Below, one piece after another: positions 1-7,322 of a DNA stretch of 29,648 bases. The notes beneath the pieces are model-generated. The model ran no database searches and was not told where the DNA came from. It saw nothing but the letters and a program-made list of their open reading frames with translations. Each line of letters begins with the position of its first letter. The first letter of the stretch is position 1. The stretch spans positions 1 to 29,648 of the forward strand of contig JAZSIU010000014.1 of the NCBI GenBank assembly GCA_045533955.1. Direction: 5' to 3'. The translations under genes and the position numbers were made by a program. The DNA comes from HGM04593 sp045533955 (GTDB taxonomy: Bacteria; Bacteroidota; Bacteroidia; Bacteroidales; Bacteroidaceae).

Positions 1-104
1 TTGGAGCATATTTAGAATGTTGTCGGGCTGCATAAAGGATTTATGCGTACAAAAATGATATCTCTTCGAATCTGAAGGTAAAACTGAAAAATCACTCCAA
101 AAAA

Positions 105-138
105 GAGGCTGAGCCAAAATTACTTTTGACCCAGCCTC
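105..138 (-). terminator. Rho-independent terminator of the exbBD operon
   Basis: A 15-base arm (gaggctgagccaaaa) pairs with 124-138 with two mismatches around a 4-base loop. On the minus strand the hairpin is followed by a run of T (the A run at 99-104). It lies about 30 bases past the stop of the last exbD gene. A T run also follows on the plus side, so it may work in both directions. Confidence 0.85.
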
Positions 139-167
139 ATCTTTTTTATATAACTCTAATATCTCTA

Positions 168-629
168 TTAGCGCTGTGTAGCTTGGTAAACAATTGACAA
201 CGCGTATGCCTTACGAAGCTCCATCTTAACGTCTGTGATAATACCCATCTTGGTATTCACGTCGCTCTTTAGGACAACCTTCATAAAAGGTTTATCGCGC
301 TCAGAAAGATTACCACGCTCATCCTGTACAAACTGGCCTATGTACGAAACATCAATAAACTTATCGTTCACCTGAATGCAGCTCGCTGTACCAAATTTAG
401 CGCGGAACTCACGTGTGGGCTTTCCGATGTAAATGTTCGATGCAAGCGATTTACGCTCAAGTTTCTCAATCTCAGTACCCGAGGGAGCCTTAAACTCTAC
501 CTTCAAAGTCTCTTCACGCATTGATGTTACAATCATAAAGAAGAAGAGGATAGAGAAAATCAAGTCAGGAAGAGACGAGGTATTCAACTCGGGCATTTCT
601 GCCTTTCCTTTATTTTGAAACTTACTCAT
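168..629 (-). CDS. exbD: ExbD/TolR biopolymer transport protein (second copy)
   Basis: This 153-residue protein is an ExbD/TolR-family inner-membrane subunit. With ExbB it forms the proton-driven motor that energises TonB-dependent outer-membrane transport. It has a short polar N-terminus, one hydrophobic segment at about residues 21-38 (PDLIFSILFFFMIVTSM) and a periplasmic domain. Asp22 sits at the start of the membrane segment, where the family has its proton-carrying Asp. It is the last gene of the four-gene minus-strand operon, 10 bases after the other exbD, and is followed by a strong terminator. Two consecutive exbD genes are usual in Bacteroidota. Family assignment is firm; the transporter it serves is not shown. 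Confidence 0.93.
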   Translation of the reverse strand: MSKFQNKGKAEMPELNTSSLPDLIFSILFFFMIVTSMREETLKVEFKAPSGTEIEKLERKSLASNIYIGKPTREFRAKFGTASCIQVNDKFIDVSYIGQFVQDERGNLSERDKPFMKVVLKSDVNTKMGIITDVKMELRKAYALSIVYQATQR

Positions 630-639
630 AGGTACTAAT

Positions 640-1245
640 TTATTGGTTTCCGTAGTTCTTAGGCTCAGCCTCTGAAATCATACACTTGTAATATTGGCGA
701 ACAGCAAGCTGCTGATCCTCGTTGCACTGTTTGTATCCGTAACCGAATGTCTTACGTGCAAGCTCGTCGCGCAGCTCATTATATGCGCCATACAACTCAT
801 TCTCAATCTGGAAGTACACATCGTAGTTTGTTGCACGGTCGGTAACAAATGAAATCACGTGATTCTTTGTGATATTCTGTACACCGAAAGGCGCGGGCAA
901 CTCTACAGCGTGTAGCTCGGGTAATTTGGCATCGTTATCACGATTCTCAATAAAGTCCTTGGCCAACTGACGCAGCTCGCTTACCTGAACCTCCTTCGGC
1001 TCGCTGTTACCCACCTTAGCAAGAATTTGGTTGTACATATTCACGGTAACAACCATTGTATTACGTTGCTTAACCTTGGGAGGGTCCTGCTCGATATTTT
1101 CATCGGGAGGATTCGGGAGGCGTACGTGCAAACCCGCATCACTATTCATTGATGTGGTTACAAGGAAGAATATGAGAAGAATGAACGAGATGTCCGCCGT
1201 TGAGCTGGCGTTAATACCCGGTACTTTCTTTTTTCCTTTTGCCAT
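640..1245 (-). CDS. exbD: ExbD/TolR biopolymer transport protein (first copy)
   Basis: A 201-residue ExbD/TolR family protein. After a basic N-terminus (MAKGKKKVPG) comes a single membrane helix at about residues 16-33, with Asp18 in the family's proton-relay position (STADISFILLIFFLVTTSM). The rest is a periplasmic domain about 50 residues longer than in the downstream paralogue. The longer C-terminus contains Cys and several charged stretches that I cannot assign. It lies 12 bases after the small membrane protein and 10 bases before the second exbD, so all are probably on one mRNA. The two ExbD proteins probably form a heteromeric complex with the ExbB encoded upstream (inference from gene order). 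Confidence 0.93.
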   Translation of the reverse strand: MAKGKKKVPGINASSTADISFILLIFFLVTTSMNSDAGLHVRLPNPPDENIEQDPPKVKQRNTMVVTVNMYNQILAKVGNSEPKEVQVSELRQLAKDFIENRDNDAKLPELHAVELPAPFGVQNITKNHVISFVTDRATNYDVYFQIENELYGAYNELRDELARKTFGYGYKQCNEDQQLAVRQYYKCMISEAEPKNYGNQ

Positions 1246-1257
1246 TTTGCTTAAATC

Positions 1258-1737
1258 TTACTCTTTTACCTTATTAAAAAACTTTGTTACGCCTGTAAGA
1301 CTGATAATTGTCAACACAGTGGTAGCAGTCAACAGGAAGTACTGTACATAGATACAAACATCTGAAATAATAAGGTCAAACTCAACTGTATGAGCCTTAC
1401 CACTCTTCATTACAGGAGCTGTATCGGCAAGAGAAAATGCAATACCGATCACGGCTGCAAATACAGCCACATATAAAAGGCCCTTCAAAGCACCTTTAAG
1501 GTCGGATAACAGTTGCATTACGCCCATAACCACCACGCTCAGAGCACCTACTGCCAAAAGGGCATACATCCAAATCATTAAGGCATCAAGGTTCTCGGGG
1601 TCGGTTTTAACACCGCTCTTCAACATAACAGTATTATCGAAGCCAACGAAATAGAACAGCACCAATACAATTGCTGTTATAATCATCAGCAAGGCTAATA
1701 CCGACTTAGAAATTTTATTTTCAACTCCAGCTTTCAT
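1258..1737 (-). CDS. Four-TM membrane protein in the exbB-exbD operon
   Basis: A protein of about 159 residues that I recognise only by context. It has four likely membrane helices (roughly ISKSVLALLMIITAIVLVL, ALMIWMYALLAVGALSVVV, LLYVAVFAAVIGIAFSLA and YFLLTATTVLTIISLTGV) joined by short loops. It sits between exbB (17-29 bases upstream, depending on the start) and exbD (12 bases downstream). An uncharacterised small membrane protein at this position is common in Bacteroidales ExbBD operons, so an accessory role in the motor is a fair guess, not shown. The start at 1737 (MKAGVEN) is preferred over the in-frame ATG at 1749 because it gives the usual short charged N-terminus before the first helix. 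Confidence 0.8.
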   Translation of the reverse strand: MKAGVENKISKSVLALLMIITAIVLVLFYFVGFDNTVMLKSGVKTDPENLDALMIWMYALLAVGALSVVVMGVMQLLSDLKGALKGLLYVAVFAAVIGIAFSLADTAPVMKSGKAHTVEFDLIISDVCIYVQYFLLTATTVLTIISLTGVTKFFNKVKE

Positions 1738-1766
1738 AATATAAATCAAATTTAAGCTGTTAGAAA

Positions 1767-2594
1767 TTACTTCTTAAGATTGTACTTTGTAAGCAAGTCA
1801 AGAAGTGTAATTGACGAATCCTCCATATCAGCTGTAATATCCTCAATCTTGGTAAGAATGAAGTTATAGAACACCTGAAGAATAAGAGCAACGACGATAC
1901 CGTAGATAGTTGTGATAAGGGCCACCTTCATACCACCGGCAACAACAGTCGGAGAAATATCACCTGCTGCCTCGATAGTATCGAACGCCATAACCATACC
2001 AATCACAGTACCCAAGAATCCGAGTGAAGGAGCCATTGCGATGAACAGTGTAATCCAAGAGCAACCCTTCTCGAGCTCGCCTGCCTTAACGCTACCGTAA
2101 GAAACAACCGAACGCTCAACTACGTCGAGGCCGTCGTTTACACGAAGAAGACCCTGATAGCAAATAGAAGCAACGGGACCTGCTGTGTTGCGGCAAATAT
2201 CCTTAGCCTTCTCAACATCACCCTTCTCAAGAGCAGCAGCAACAGCCTCCATAAGTTTCTTTGTGTTTACCTGAGCAAGGCTCAAATAGATGATACGCTC
2301 AACACAGAATGCGAGACCGATAACCATAGCAATAGCTACGAGAGACATAAACGAAGCATCACCCTCGATGAACTTTGTTTTAAGTGTCTTGTGGAAGCCC
2401 TCAGACTGAACCTCCTCAACGGGAGCAGCCTCGGCGGGAGCAGCAACCTCCTCAGCGGGAGCAGCAGCTGCTGCAGAATCCTGAACTTGTTCTGTCTGTG
2501 CCTCGGGAGCAGCGGCTGCATCCTGAGCCATCACTTGGGTAGTACCAAATGTGAACATACCCAACATTGCAACGATTGCAAAAATCTTTTTCAT
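1767..2594 (-). CDS. exbB: MotA/TolQ/ExbB proton channel family protein
   Basis: A 275-residue ExbB-type subunit, the pentameric proton-channel partner of ExbD. It begins with a signal-peptide-like segment (MKKIFAIVAMLGMFTFGTT...MAQ, residues 1-24). A roughly 45-residue Ala/Pro/Glu-rich linker follows, then the first core membrane helix (about 83-105), a cytoplasmic region, and two further helices (about 178-205 and 220-245) with the family GFLGTVIGMVMAF stretch. The N-terminal signal plus low-complexity linker is an extension relative to E. coli ExbB and is typical of Bacteroidota. It is the first gene of the minus-strand operon. I see no unambiguous TAnnTTTG element directly upstream. Confidence 0.93.
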   Translation of the reverse strand: MKKIFAIVAMLGMFTFGTTQVMAQDAAAAPEAQTEQVQDSAAAAAPAEEVAAPAEAAPVEEVQSEGFHKTLKTKFIEGDASFMSLVAIAMVIGLAFCVERIIYLSLAQVNTKKLMEAVAAALEKGDVEKAKDICRNTAGPVASICYQGLLRVNDGLDVVERSVVSYGSVKAGELEKGCSWITLFIAMAPSLGFLGTVIGMVMAFDTIEAAGDISPTVVAGGMKVALITTIYGIVVALILQVFYNFILTKIEDITADMEDSSITLLDLLTKYNLKK

Positions 2595-2653
2595 TGTGTG
2601 TAATTTTTAAGAATTGATTATTTTAAGTTAACATTAGTATTTTAATCTCAACG

Positions 2654-2741
2654 CGGAAAGAGGGGGATTCGAACCCCCGATGCGCTTTTGACGCATACAC
2701 GCTTTCCAGGCGTGCCTCTTCAGCCACTCGAGCACCTTTCC
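2654..2741 (-). tRNA. tRNA-Ser (anticodon GGA)
   Basis: Read on the minus strand this is an 88-nt class II tRNA. The acceptor GGAAAGG pairs with TCTTTCC (last pair G-U), followed by discriminator G73, the serine identity base. The anticodon stem CACGC/GCGTG closes loop CTGGAAA with anticodon GGA at 2707-2705. A variable arm with complementary ends (TATGCG...CGCAT) follows, then the T arm GGGGG-TTCGAAT-CCCCC. CCA is not encoded. It reads UCC/UCU codons. Confidence 0.97.
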
Positions 2742-2941
2742 AATCTCAATAGGCAGCCAATAACCGACGGCAATTTACAAAAAAACATAAAATTGCACGA
2801 CAATCTCGGGCAAAAATAAGTTATTTTTTTCAATCTCGTAAACATTTAGGCAAAAACCTTTTGTTAAAATGCAAAAACATCTTAAAATATTGTAAACTTT
2901 GTGCCCTCGGCACTAAAAATTACGAAAGAAAAGGGAAAATA

Positions 2942-2973
2942 TTGTGTCGCTTGAGAAGTTTTAACTAAATTCG
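2942..2973 (+). promoter_or_regulatory. Candidate Bacteroidota promoter for lpxK
   Basis: TTG at 2942-2944, a 21-base spacer, then TAAATTCG at 2966-2973. This resembles the Bacteroidota TTG-N19..21-TAnnTTTG promoter with one mismatch in the -7 element. It ends 18 bases before the lpxK ATG. Weak evidence, based on pattern and position only. Confidence 0.35.
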
Positions 2974-2991
2974 CGTTGTAATAATTGAACA

Positions 2992-4059
2992 ATGTCAAAA
3001 GGTACTTTTTTATATAAGATATTAAATGCCATTAACCCGTTCCATTGGGTAACGTCGGTACGAAATTGGGCGTTCGATTGCGGATGGCTCAAGAGCACCC
3101 GTTTCGACACTCCCACCATCTGCATAGGCAATATTACCGTGGGCGGGACGGGAAAAACTCCGCACACCGAGTACCTTATAAAATTATTAAGCAGCAGCCA
3201 CAGGATTGCGGTGCTTAGCCGCGGATACGGACGCAAAAGCCGGGGCTACATTAAGGCAACACCCTCGACGGCAATGCCGATGATAGGCGACGAGCCTCAC
3301 CAGATAATGACAAAATTCAAAAATATCACCGTTGCGGTAGATGAAAAGCGCGTCCACGGCATCAACAGCCTGCTGAGCGAGGAGGATGCTCCGCAGCTCA
3401 TTCTGCTCGACGATGCCTATCAGCACCGCTACGTCAAGGCCGGGCTCAACATTCTGTTGGTCGATAATAATCGCCCCGTGTGGCGCGACACTCTGCTGCC
3501 CATAGGGCGTCTCAGGGAGTCGATGGCAGGCATCGAGCGGGCCGACATTATAATTGTTACAAAATGCCCCGCCGACACAGACGACAAGCACAAGGAATTA
3601 TGCCGCAGAATGTTACAAACAAAAAAGGGTGCCCCGGTGTTTTTCTCGACGATGCGGTACGGCGTGCCCTACCCCCTCTTTGCCGAGGCTGCCGGGCGAG
3701 AGTGCGTAATTGAAGGCTGCAATATCCTACTGCTCACAGGCATTGCAAAGCCCGCCCCGCTGAAGGCTCATCTTGAGCGCAGCGCCCACTCGGTAATGCT
3801 CAAGCAGTATGCCGACCACCACAATTTCAGCGAGCGCGAAATTGCCGACGTTGCCGACACATTCGCCCGCACCGAGGGCCGCAAACTGATAATAACAACC
3901 GAAAAAGACGCCGCAAGGCTCACCGCCCTGCCCACGTTGCCACCTATTATAAAAGCGAATATCTACGCCCTGCCCATCGAGGTAGATTTTTTAGACGGCA
4001 CGCGCCCCCTTTTCGACCAAACAATCACAGAGGCCGTTGCCGCAATGCAAAAAAGATAA
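2992..4059 (+). CDS. lpxK: Tetraacyldisaccharide 4'-kinase
   Basis: LpxK phosphorylates the 4' position of the tetraacyl-disaccharide-1-phosphate precursor to give lipid IVA, at the inner face of the inner membrane. The protein has 355 residues, the usual family length. A hydrophobic N-terminal region is followed by the Walker A motif GNITVGGTGKTP at residues 46-57. The typical RGYGRKSRGY, GDEPHQI and LLDDAYQHR blocks then follow (the last is the LDDGFQHR region). It opens a plus-strand cluster and is followed after 36 bases by purine nucleoside phosphorylase, an order common in Bacteroidales. Identification is firm. Confidence 0.96.
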   Translation: MSKGTFLYKILNAINPFHWVTSVRNWAFDCGWLKSTRFDTPTICIGNITVGGTGKTPHTEYLIKLLSSSHRIAVLSRGYGRKSRGYIKATPSTAMPMIGDEPHQIMTKFKNITVAVDEKRVHGINSLLSEEDAPQLILLDDAYQHRYVKAGLNILLVDNNRPVWRDTLLPIGRLRESMAGIERADIIIVTKCPADTDDKHKELCRRMLQTKKGAPVFFSTMRYGVPYPLFAEAAGRECVIEGCNILLLTGIAKPAPLKAHLERSAHSVMLKQYADHHNFSEREIADVADTFARTEGRKLIITTEKDAARLTALPTLPPIIKANIYALPIEVDFLDGTRPLFDQTITEAVAAMQKR

Positions 4060-4095
4060 AGAAGCAAAATACAAATTATTAAAAACCAATAGATT

Positions 4096-4905
4096 ATGTT
4101 ACAGAAAATTCAAGAGACAGCAGCCTTTCTGAAGGCACGAATGACAACCGCCCCCGAGACAGCCATCATTCTGGGCACAGGCCTCGGCAGCCTTGTAAAC
4201 GAGATTACCGACAAATACGAGATTAAGTACGAGGATATTCCCAATTTCCCCCTATCGACCGTCGAGGGACACTCGGGCAAGCTAATCTTCGGAAAATTGG
4301 GCAACAAAGAGATTATGGCAATGCAGGGACGCTTCCACTACTACGAGGGCTACTCGATGAAAGAGGTAACCTTCCCCGTGCGTGTTATGCGCGAGCTTGG
4401 CATAAAGACCCTCTTTGTATCGAACGCTGCCGGAGGTATGAACCCCGATTTTCTCATCGGCGACCTAATGATTATCACCGACCACATTAACACCTTCCCC
4501 GAGCATCCCTTGCGCGGAAAGAACATCCCCTACGGCGACCGCTTCCCCGATATGAGCAAGGCATACAGCCCCGAGCTCATAGCAATGGCCAAAGAGATTG
4601 CCGCCGAGAAGGGCATCCGCGTGGTCGAGGGAGTTTATTTGGGCACACAGGGCCCCACTTTTGAGACACCCGCCGAGTATGTAATGTTCCACCGTATGGG
4701 CGGCGACGCCGTGGGAATGTCAACCGTCCCCGAGGTAATTGTGGCACGCCACTGCGGTATCCGCGTATTCGGAATTTCAGTAATCACCGACCTCGGCATC
4801 GAGGGTGTTGTGGTCGAGGTGAGCCACGAGGAGGTTCAGAAGGCCGCCGACGAGGCTCAGCCCCGTATGACCACAATCTTCCGCGAGATTGTCAACCGCG
4901 CCTGA
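4096..4905 (+). CDS. punA: Purine-nucleoside phosphorylase
   Basis: A 269-residue trimeric-type purine nucleoside phosphorylase (PNP/MTAP family). It catalyses reversible phosphorolysis of guanosine and inosine type nucleosides to base plus ribose-1-phosphate in purine salvage. Visible motifs are the phosphate-binding GTGLGS (27-32) and EGHSGK (57-62), GRFHYYEGY (78-86), SNAAGGMNP, and the late block GGDAVGMSTVPE with its purine-site residues. It follows lpxK by 36 bases with no terminator between and is closed by a hairpin terminator at 4927-4954. The exact nucleoside preference is not readable here. Confidence 0.95.
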   Translation: MLQKIQETAAFLKARMTTAPETAIILGTGLGSLVNEITDKYEIKYEDIPNFPLSTVEGHSGKLIFGKLGNKEIMAMQGRFHYYEGYSMKEVTFPVRVMRELGIKTLFVSNAAGGMNPDFLIGDLMIITDHINTFPEHPLRGKNIPYGDRFPDMSKAYSPELIAMAKEIAAEKGIRVVEGVYLGTQGPTFETPAEYVMFHRMGGDAVGMSTVPEVIVARHCGIRVFGISVITDLGIEGVVVEVSHEEVQKAADEAQPRMTTIFREIVNRA

Positions 4906-4926
4906 TAATTTTATATTATAAAAAAG

Positions 4927-4954
4927 GGTGTGTCATTCTTTTTTTTGACACACC
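4927..4954 (+). terminator. Rho-independent terminator after the PNP gene
   Basis: A 9-bp perfect stem, ggtgtgtca (4927-4935) with tgacacacc (4946-4954), is followed by acttttttag. It lies 21 bases past the PNP stop, between PNP and thiL. A short agaagctgttt motif (4963-4973) found elsewhere in the window follows immediately. Confidence 0.85.
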
Positions 4955-4982
4955 ACTTTTTTAGAAGCTGTTTAAAAAAAGT

Positions 4983-6023
4983 ATGAATACAAACAAAAGA
5001 ACCGAAATATCCACCATCGGCGAGTTTGGCCTCATCGAGCGTCTGACATCCGACATAAAAACAGTCAATAAAGAGACCGTTACAGCCGTCGGCGACGACG
5101 CCGCCATCCTGCAATTCTCGTCCGACGAAGAGGTACTCATAAGCACCGACCTTCTTATGGAGGGCATACATTTCGACCTCACCTACGTCCCGCTTAAACA
5201 TCTGGGCTACAAGGCTGCAATGGTCAATTTCTCGGATATTTACGCAATGAACGGCACCCCCAAGCAGATTACCGTATCGGTGGCGCTGAGCAAAAAATTC
5301 TGCATCGAGGACATTGAGGATTTTTACGACGGACTGAAGCTGGCCTGCGCACAACACAATGTAGATATTGTGGGTGGCGACACGTCGGCCTCGCTCACAG
5401 GCTTTGCCATAAGCATCACAGTGGTTGGAACAGCGCCCAAAGGGTGTGCCGTTAAGCGCAACGGCGCAAAAGAGACCGACCTTATCTGCGTGAGCGGTAA
5501 TTTGGGTGCCGCCTATATGGGTCTCCAGCTTCTCGAGCGCGAAAAGATTGCCACCGCCGGAAAAGATATGCAGCCCGATTTTGCCGGAAAAGAGTATATC
5601 CTCGAGCGCCAGCTAAAGCCCGAGGCTCGTCGCGACATTATCGAGCGTCTGCAGGGGGAGAACATTCGCCCCACGGCAATGATGGACATCTCGGACGGCC
5701 TCTCATCCGAGCTTATGCACATATGCAAGCAGAGCGGCGTAGGCTGTCGCATATACGAGGAGCGTATCCCCATCGACTATCAGACAGCCATTATGGCCGA
5801 GGAACTCAATATGAACGTAATGACCTGCGCCCTTAACGGCGGCGAGGACTACGAGCTTCTGTTCACCGTCCCCATTGCCGACCACGAGAAGGTAGCCTCT
5901 ATGAAAGACGTGCGCGTCATTGGCTACATTGTATCCCAAAGTATGGGCAATGCAATGATTACCCGCGACGGCGCCGAGATGCAGCTGCGCGCTCAGGGGT
6001 GGACGATGGAAAATGCCGAGTAA
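4983..6023 (+). CDS. thiL: Thiamine-monophosphate kinase
   Basis: ThiL phosphorylates thiamine monophosphate to thiamine diphosphate, the last step of the cofactor pathway. The 346-residue protein has the AIR-synthase-like fold signatures. The N-terminal GEFGLIERL is followed by VGDDAAIL (ATP/Mg site), STDLLMEGIHF and the NFSDIYAMNG block (usual NxSDxxAMG). GGDTSAS follows in the middle of the protein, and DISDGLSSEL and NGGEDYELLF in the C-terminal half. A terminator separates it from PNP. The next small gene starts 3 bases after its stop, so the two are probably cotranscribed. No TPP-riboswitch-like sequence is visible in the 77-base gap upstream. Confidence 0.95.
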   Translation: MNTNKRTEISTIGEFGLIERLTSDIKTVNKETVTAVGDDAAILQFSSDEEVLISTDLLMEGIHFDLTYVPLKHLGYKAAMVNFSDIYAMNGTPKQITVSVALSKKFCIEDIEDFYDGLKLACAQHNVDIVGGDTSASLTGFAISITVVGTAPKGCAVKRNGAKETDLICVSGNLGAAYMGLQLLEREKIATAGKDMQPDFAGKEYILERQLKPEARRDIIERLQGENIRPTAMMDISDGLSSELMHICKQSGVGCRIYEERIPIDYQTAIMAEELNMNVMTCALNGGEDYELLFTVPIADHEKVASMKDVRVIGYIVSQSMGNAMITRDGAEMQLRAQGWTMENAE

Positions 6024-6026
6024 AAG

Positions 6027-6248
6027 ATGATTGCACACAATATTCTGCAAACGATTTTTCTACTCGCGGGCATTATTGTCCTGCTGGCAGCGCTGCTCAA
6101 TTGGGAGTGGTTCTTCACGTCGAGAAACGCCGCCCCCCTTGTACGATATTTTGGTCGCACAAAAAGCCGTCTGCTCTACGGCACAGCAGGCATTCTGCTC
6201 ATTGCCGCAGCCATAGGATTCTACTACCACGTAAGAAGCGCATTCTAA
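6027..6248 (+). CDS. Small Imm17-like membrane protein
   Basis: A 73-residue protein with two hydrophobic helices (about 9-26 and 49-66) separated by a conserved-looking NWEWFFTSRNAAPLVRYFGR loop and a short basic tail. It resembles the Bacteroidota family called immunity protein 17 (Imm17). That assignment is from memory of the NW-WFF-(S/T)RNA pattern and is not database-checked. The gene begins 3 bases after thiL and ends just before a bidirectional terminator. No toxin gene is adjacent. In this housekeeping setting the label immunity may not describe its job, and its function is unknown. Confidence 0.75.
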   Translation: MIAHNILQTIFLLAGIIVLLAALLNWEWFFTSRNAAPLVRYFGRTKSRLLYGTAGILLIAAAIGFYYHVRSAF

Positions 6249-6258
6249 AAGCAGCATA

Positions 6259-6291
6259 AAATTCCCGAGGTTCAAAAATCCTCGGGAATTT
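6259..6291. terminator. Bidirectional terminator between convergent genes
   Basis: A 12-bp perfect stem, aaattcccgagg (6259-6270) with cctcgggaattt (6280-6291), closes a 9-base loop. It has A/T-rich flanks on both sides. It lies between the plus-strand Imm17-like gene (ends 6248) and the minus-strand regulator (ends 6305), so it can serve both. Confidence 0.85.
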
Positions 6292-6304
6292 TTATGTTAA
6301 AGGG

Positions 6305-6505
6305 TCAATCCTCGTCGTCGAGGACAAAAATATCATCTACCCGCTTGTTAAAATACCGTGCAATCTTAAGCGCAAGCACCGTCGAGGGCACGAATCGCCC
6401 CTTCTCAATGGCATTTATCGTCTGACGGCTCACTCCCACCGCATCGGCAAGCTGCTGCTGCGAAATATCCACAACAGCCCTCTCTACTCTTATACTATTC
6501 TTCAT
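6305..6505 (-). CDS. XRE-family helix-turn-helix regulator
   Basis: A 66-residue single-domain regulator, almost entirely an XRE/Cro HTH. The motif ISQQQLADAVGVSRQTINAI (residues 14-33) is the DNA-binding helix-turn-helix, followed by EKGRFVPSTVLALKIARYF and an acidic tail ending in DDED. Its start overlaps the 3' end of the upstream membrane-protein gene by 11 bases, implying coupled translation. Compact HTH proteins paired with a small 4-TM protein are a recurrent Bacteroidota and Firmicutes arrangement. The promoter at 7004-7035 carries a palindrome that is a good candidate for its own operator (inference). Confidence 0.93.
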   Translation of the reverse strand: MKNSIRVERAVVDISQQQLADAVGVSRQTINAIEKGRFVPSTVLALKIARYFNKRVDDIFVLDDED

Positions 6506-6911
6506 TGCTACCGAGGTGTTTATACATATTATATCGGAAAATTAAAATATACAATAGCAGCACAAGATATTGCGAGAAGGAGAGATAATAGAAATATTCC
6601 CCACCGTAAATAAAGAGCGCACACAGCACAATGAGTACACAATCGACGGCAAGCGCCTTTATCAGCGCATCGGCGCGGAGCGACATTACAAACTCATCCT
6701 CGACTCTTTCGCGCGAGAATGCCACAAGCGACAGCCCCACAAGCGAGCCTATTATGGCAATATTATTCTTCAGTGCCTGCAAATAGTCAAACTCAAGCAC
6801 AAAATAAGACTCCTCAATAAAAAGAATGTAAAGGCCAAAGAGAGCCGATAGAATAAAAATAATCTTACCCCAGATTTTACATTTGTTGGGCAATAAAATA
6901 ATCTTTTTCAT
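6495..6911 (-). CDS. Four-TM membrane protein paired with the HTH regulator
   Basis: A 138-residue membrane protein of unknown function. Hydrophobic helices lie at about 14-31, 48-64, 88-105 and 112-128. Between helices 2 and 3 is a charged cytoplasmic segment, SRERVEDEFVMSLRADAL, which looks like the most constrained part. It precedes the XRE regulator and overlaps it by 11 bases, so it is the first gene of a two-gene operon. Membrane partners of such small HTH proteins are thought to sense envelope state or to restrain the regulator, but nothing here proves that. Base composition is more AT-rich than the flanking housekeeping genes. Confidence 0.85.
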   Translation of the reverse strand: MKKIILLPNKCKIWGKIIFILSALFGLYILFIEESYFVLEFDYLQALKNNIAIIGSLVGLSLVAFSRERVEDEFVMSLRADALIKALAVDCVLIVLCALFIYGGEYFYYLSFSQYLVLLLYILIFRYNMYKHLGSNEE

Positions 6912-7217
6912 AATTTTACTTTTTTTAAGGTTAATAATACCGGGCAGCGCAGTCGAAGCCGGCTAAAGGACAGCGCAGCCCGAGATAACTTATATTACCG
7001 CCACAAATGTAAAGCATAGTTTACATATAAGCAAATATTTTTGTCATTTTTTCTACTTTATTTTACAAATAAGAATAGTTGAGCTTTACTTTCCAGCGCT
7101 ATCGAGATTTTATTATGGCAAAATTCATAATATCGTACTTTATGGCGAATAGAAAGGTGTGCACACTCATCTCTTGTAAATAATTTCGCAAGAAAAAGCA
7201 TCTATTTTACCATTTAT
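6912..7217. other. Leader and promoter region of the HTH operon
   Basis: This non-coding stretch holds the leader of the membrane-protein/HTH operon and its promoter at 7004-7035. In the leader, two copies of cagcgcag (6938-6983 area) lie in GC-rich arms that can pair imperfectly (cgggc...gcccg), forming a possible hairpin. From 7036 to 7217 I see AT-rich sequence with no convincing gene, ending at the direct repeat that starts at 7218. Confidence 0.6.
7004..7035 (-). promoter_or_regulatory. Bacteroidota promoter with overlapping palindromic operator
   Basis: Read on the minus strand, TTTG (7035-7032), a 20-base spacer and TACATTTG (7011-7004) match the Bacteroidota promoter TTTG-N19..21-TAnnTTTG exactly. 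The palindrome ATGTAAA-GCATAG-TTTACAT (7007-7026) covers the -7 element and part of the spacer, an ideal place for a repressor. It lies about 92 bases upstream of the membrane-protein/HTH operon start. The HTH protein is the natural candidate to bind it (inference). Confidence 0.75.
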
Positions 7218-7271
7218 TAACTTTTTCGCTAATAATAAACGAAGCAGCAGACAAAAAAAAATGTCTGCTGC
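7218..7271 (-). repeat. Direct repeat copy 1 with terminator hairpin
   Basis: This stretch of about 54 bases is nearly identical to 8329-8381, differing by one substitution in the first half (gaagc versus aaagc) and by the A/G tract in the loop. It begins taactttttcgctaataat and contains the stem gcagcagaca (7243-7252) pairing with tgtctgctgc (7262-7271). It lies downstream of the lipoprotein gene (ends 7323, minus strand), where it can act as its terminator. The second copy terminates the DUF1963 gene. Confidence 0.85.
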
Positions 7272-7322
7272 ACTGCTCTAAAATTTAGGTAATAAAAGAT
7301 TCAGCCGAAAAAAGACAAAATT

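Noticed and set aside
1..100. Short inverted ends ttggag (1-6) and ctccaa (95-100) at the window edge, suggesting a small element
   Set aside because: Only six bases, and the left flank is outside the window, so neither a target duplication nor further repeats can be seen.
2812..2828. AT-only palindrome aaaaataa-g-ttattttt upstream of lpxK
   Set aside because: Such AT palindromes arise easily by chance in an AT-rich spacer, and it lies far from any clear promoter or gene end.
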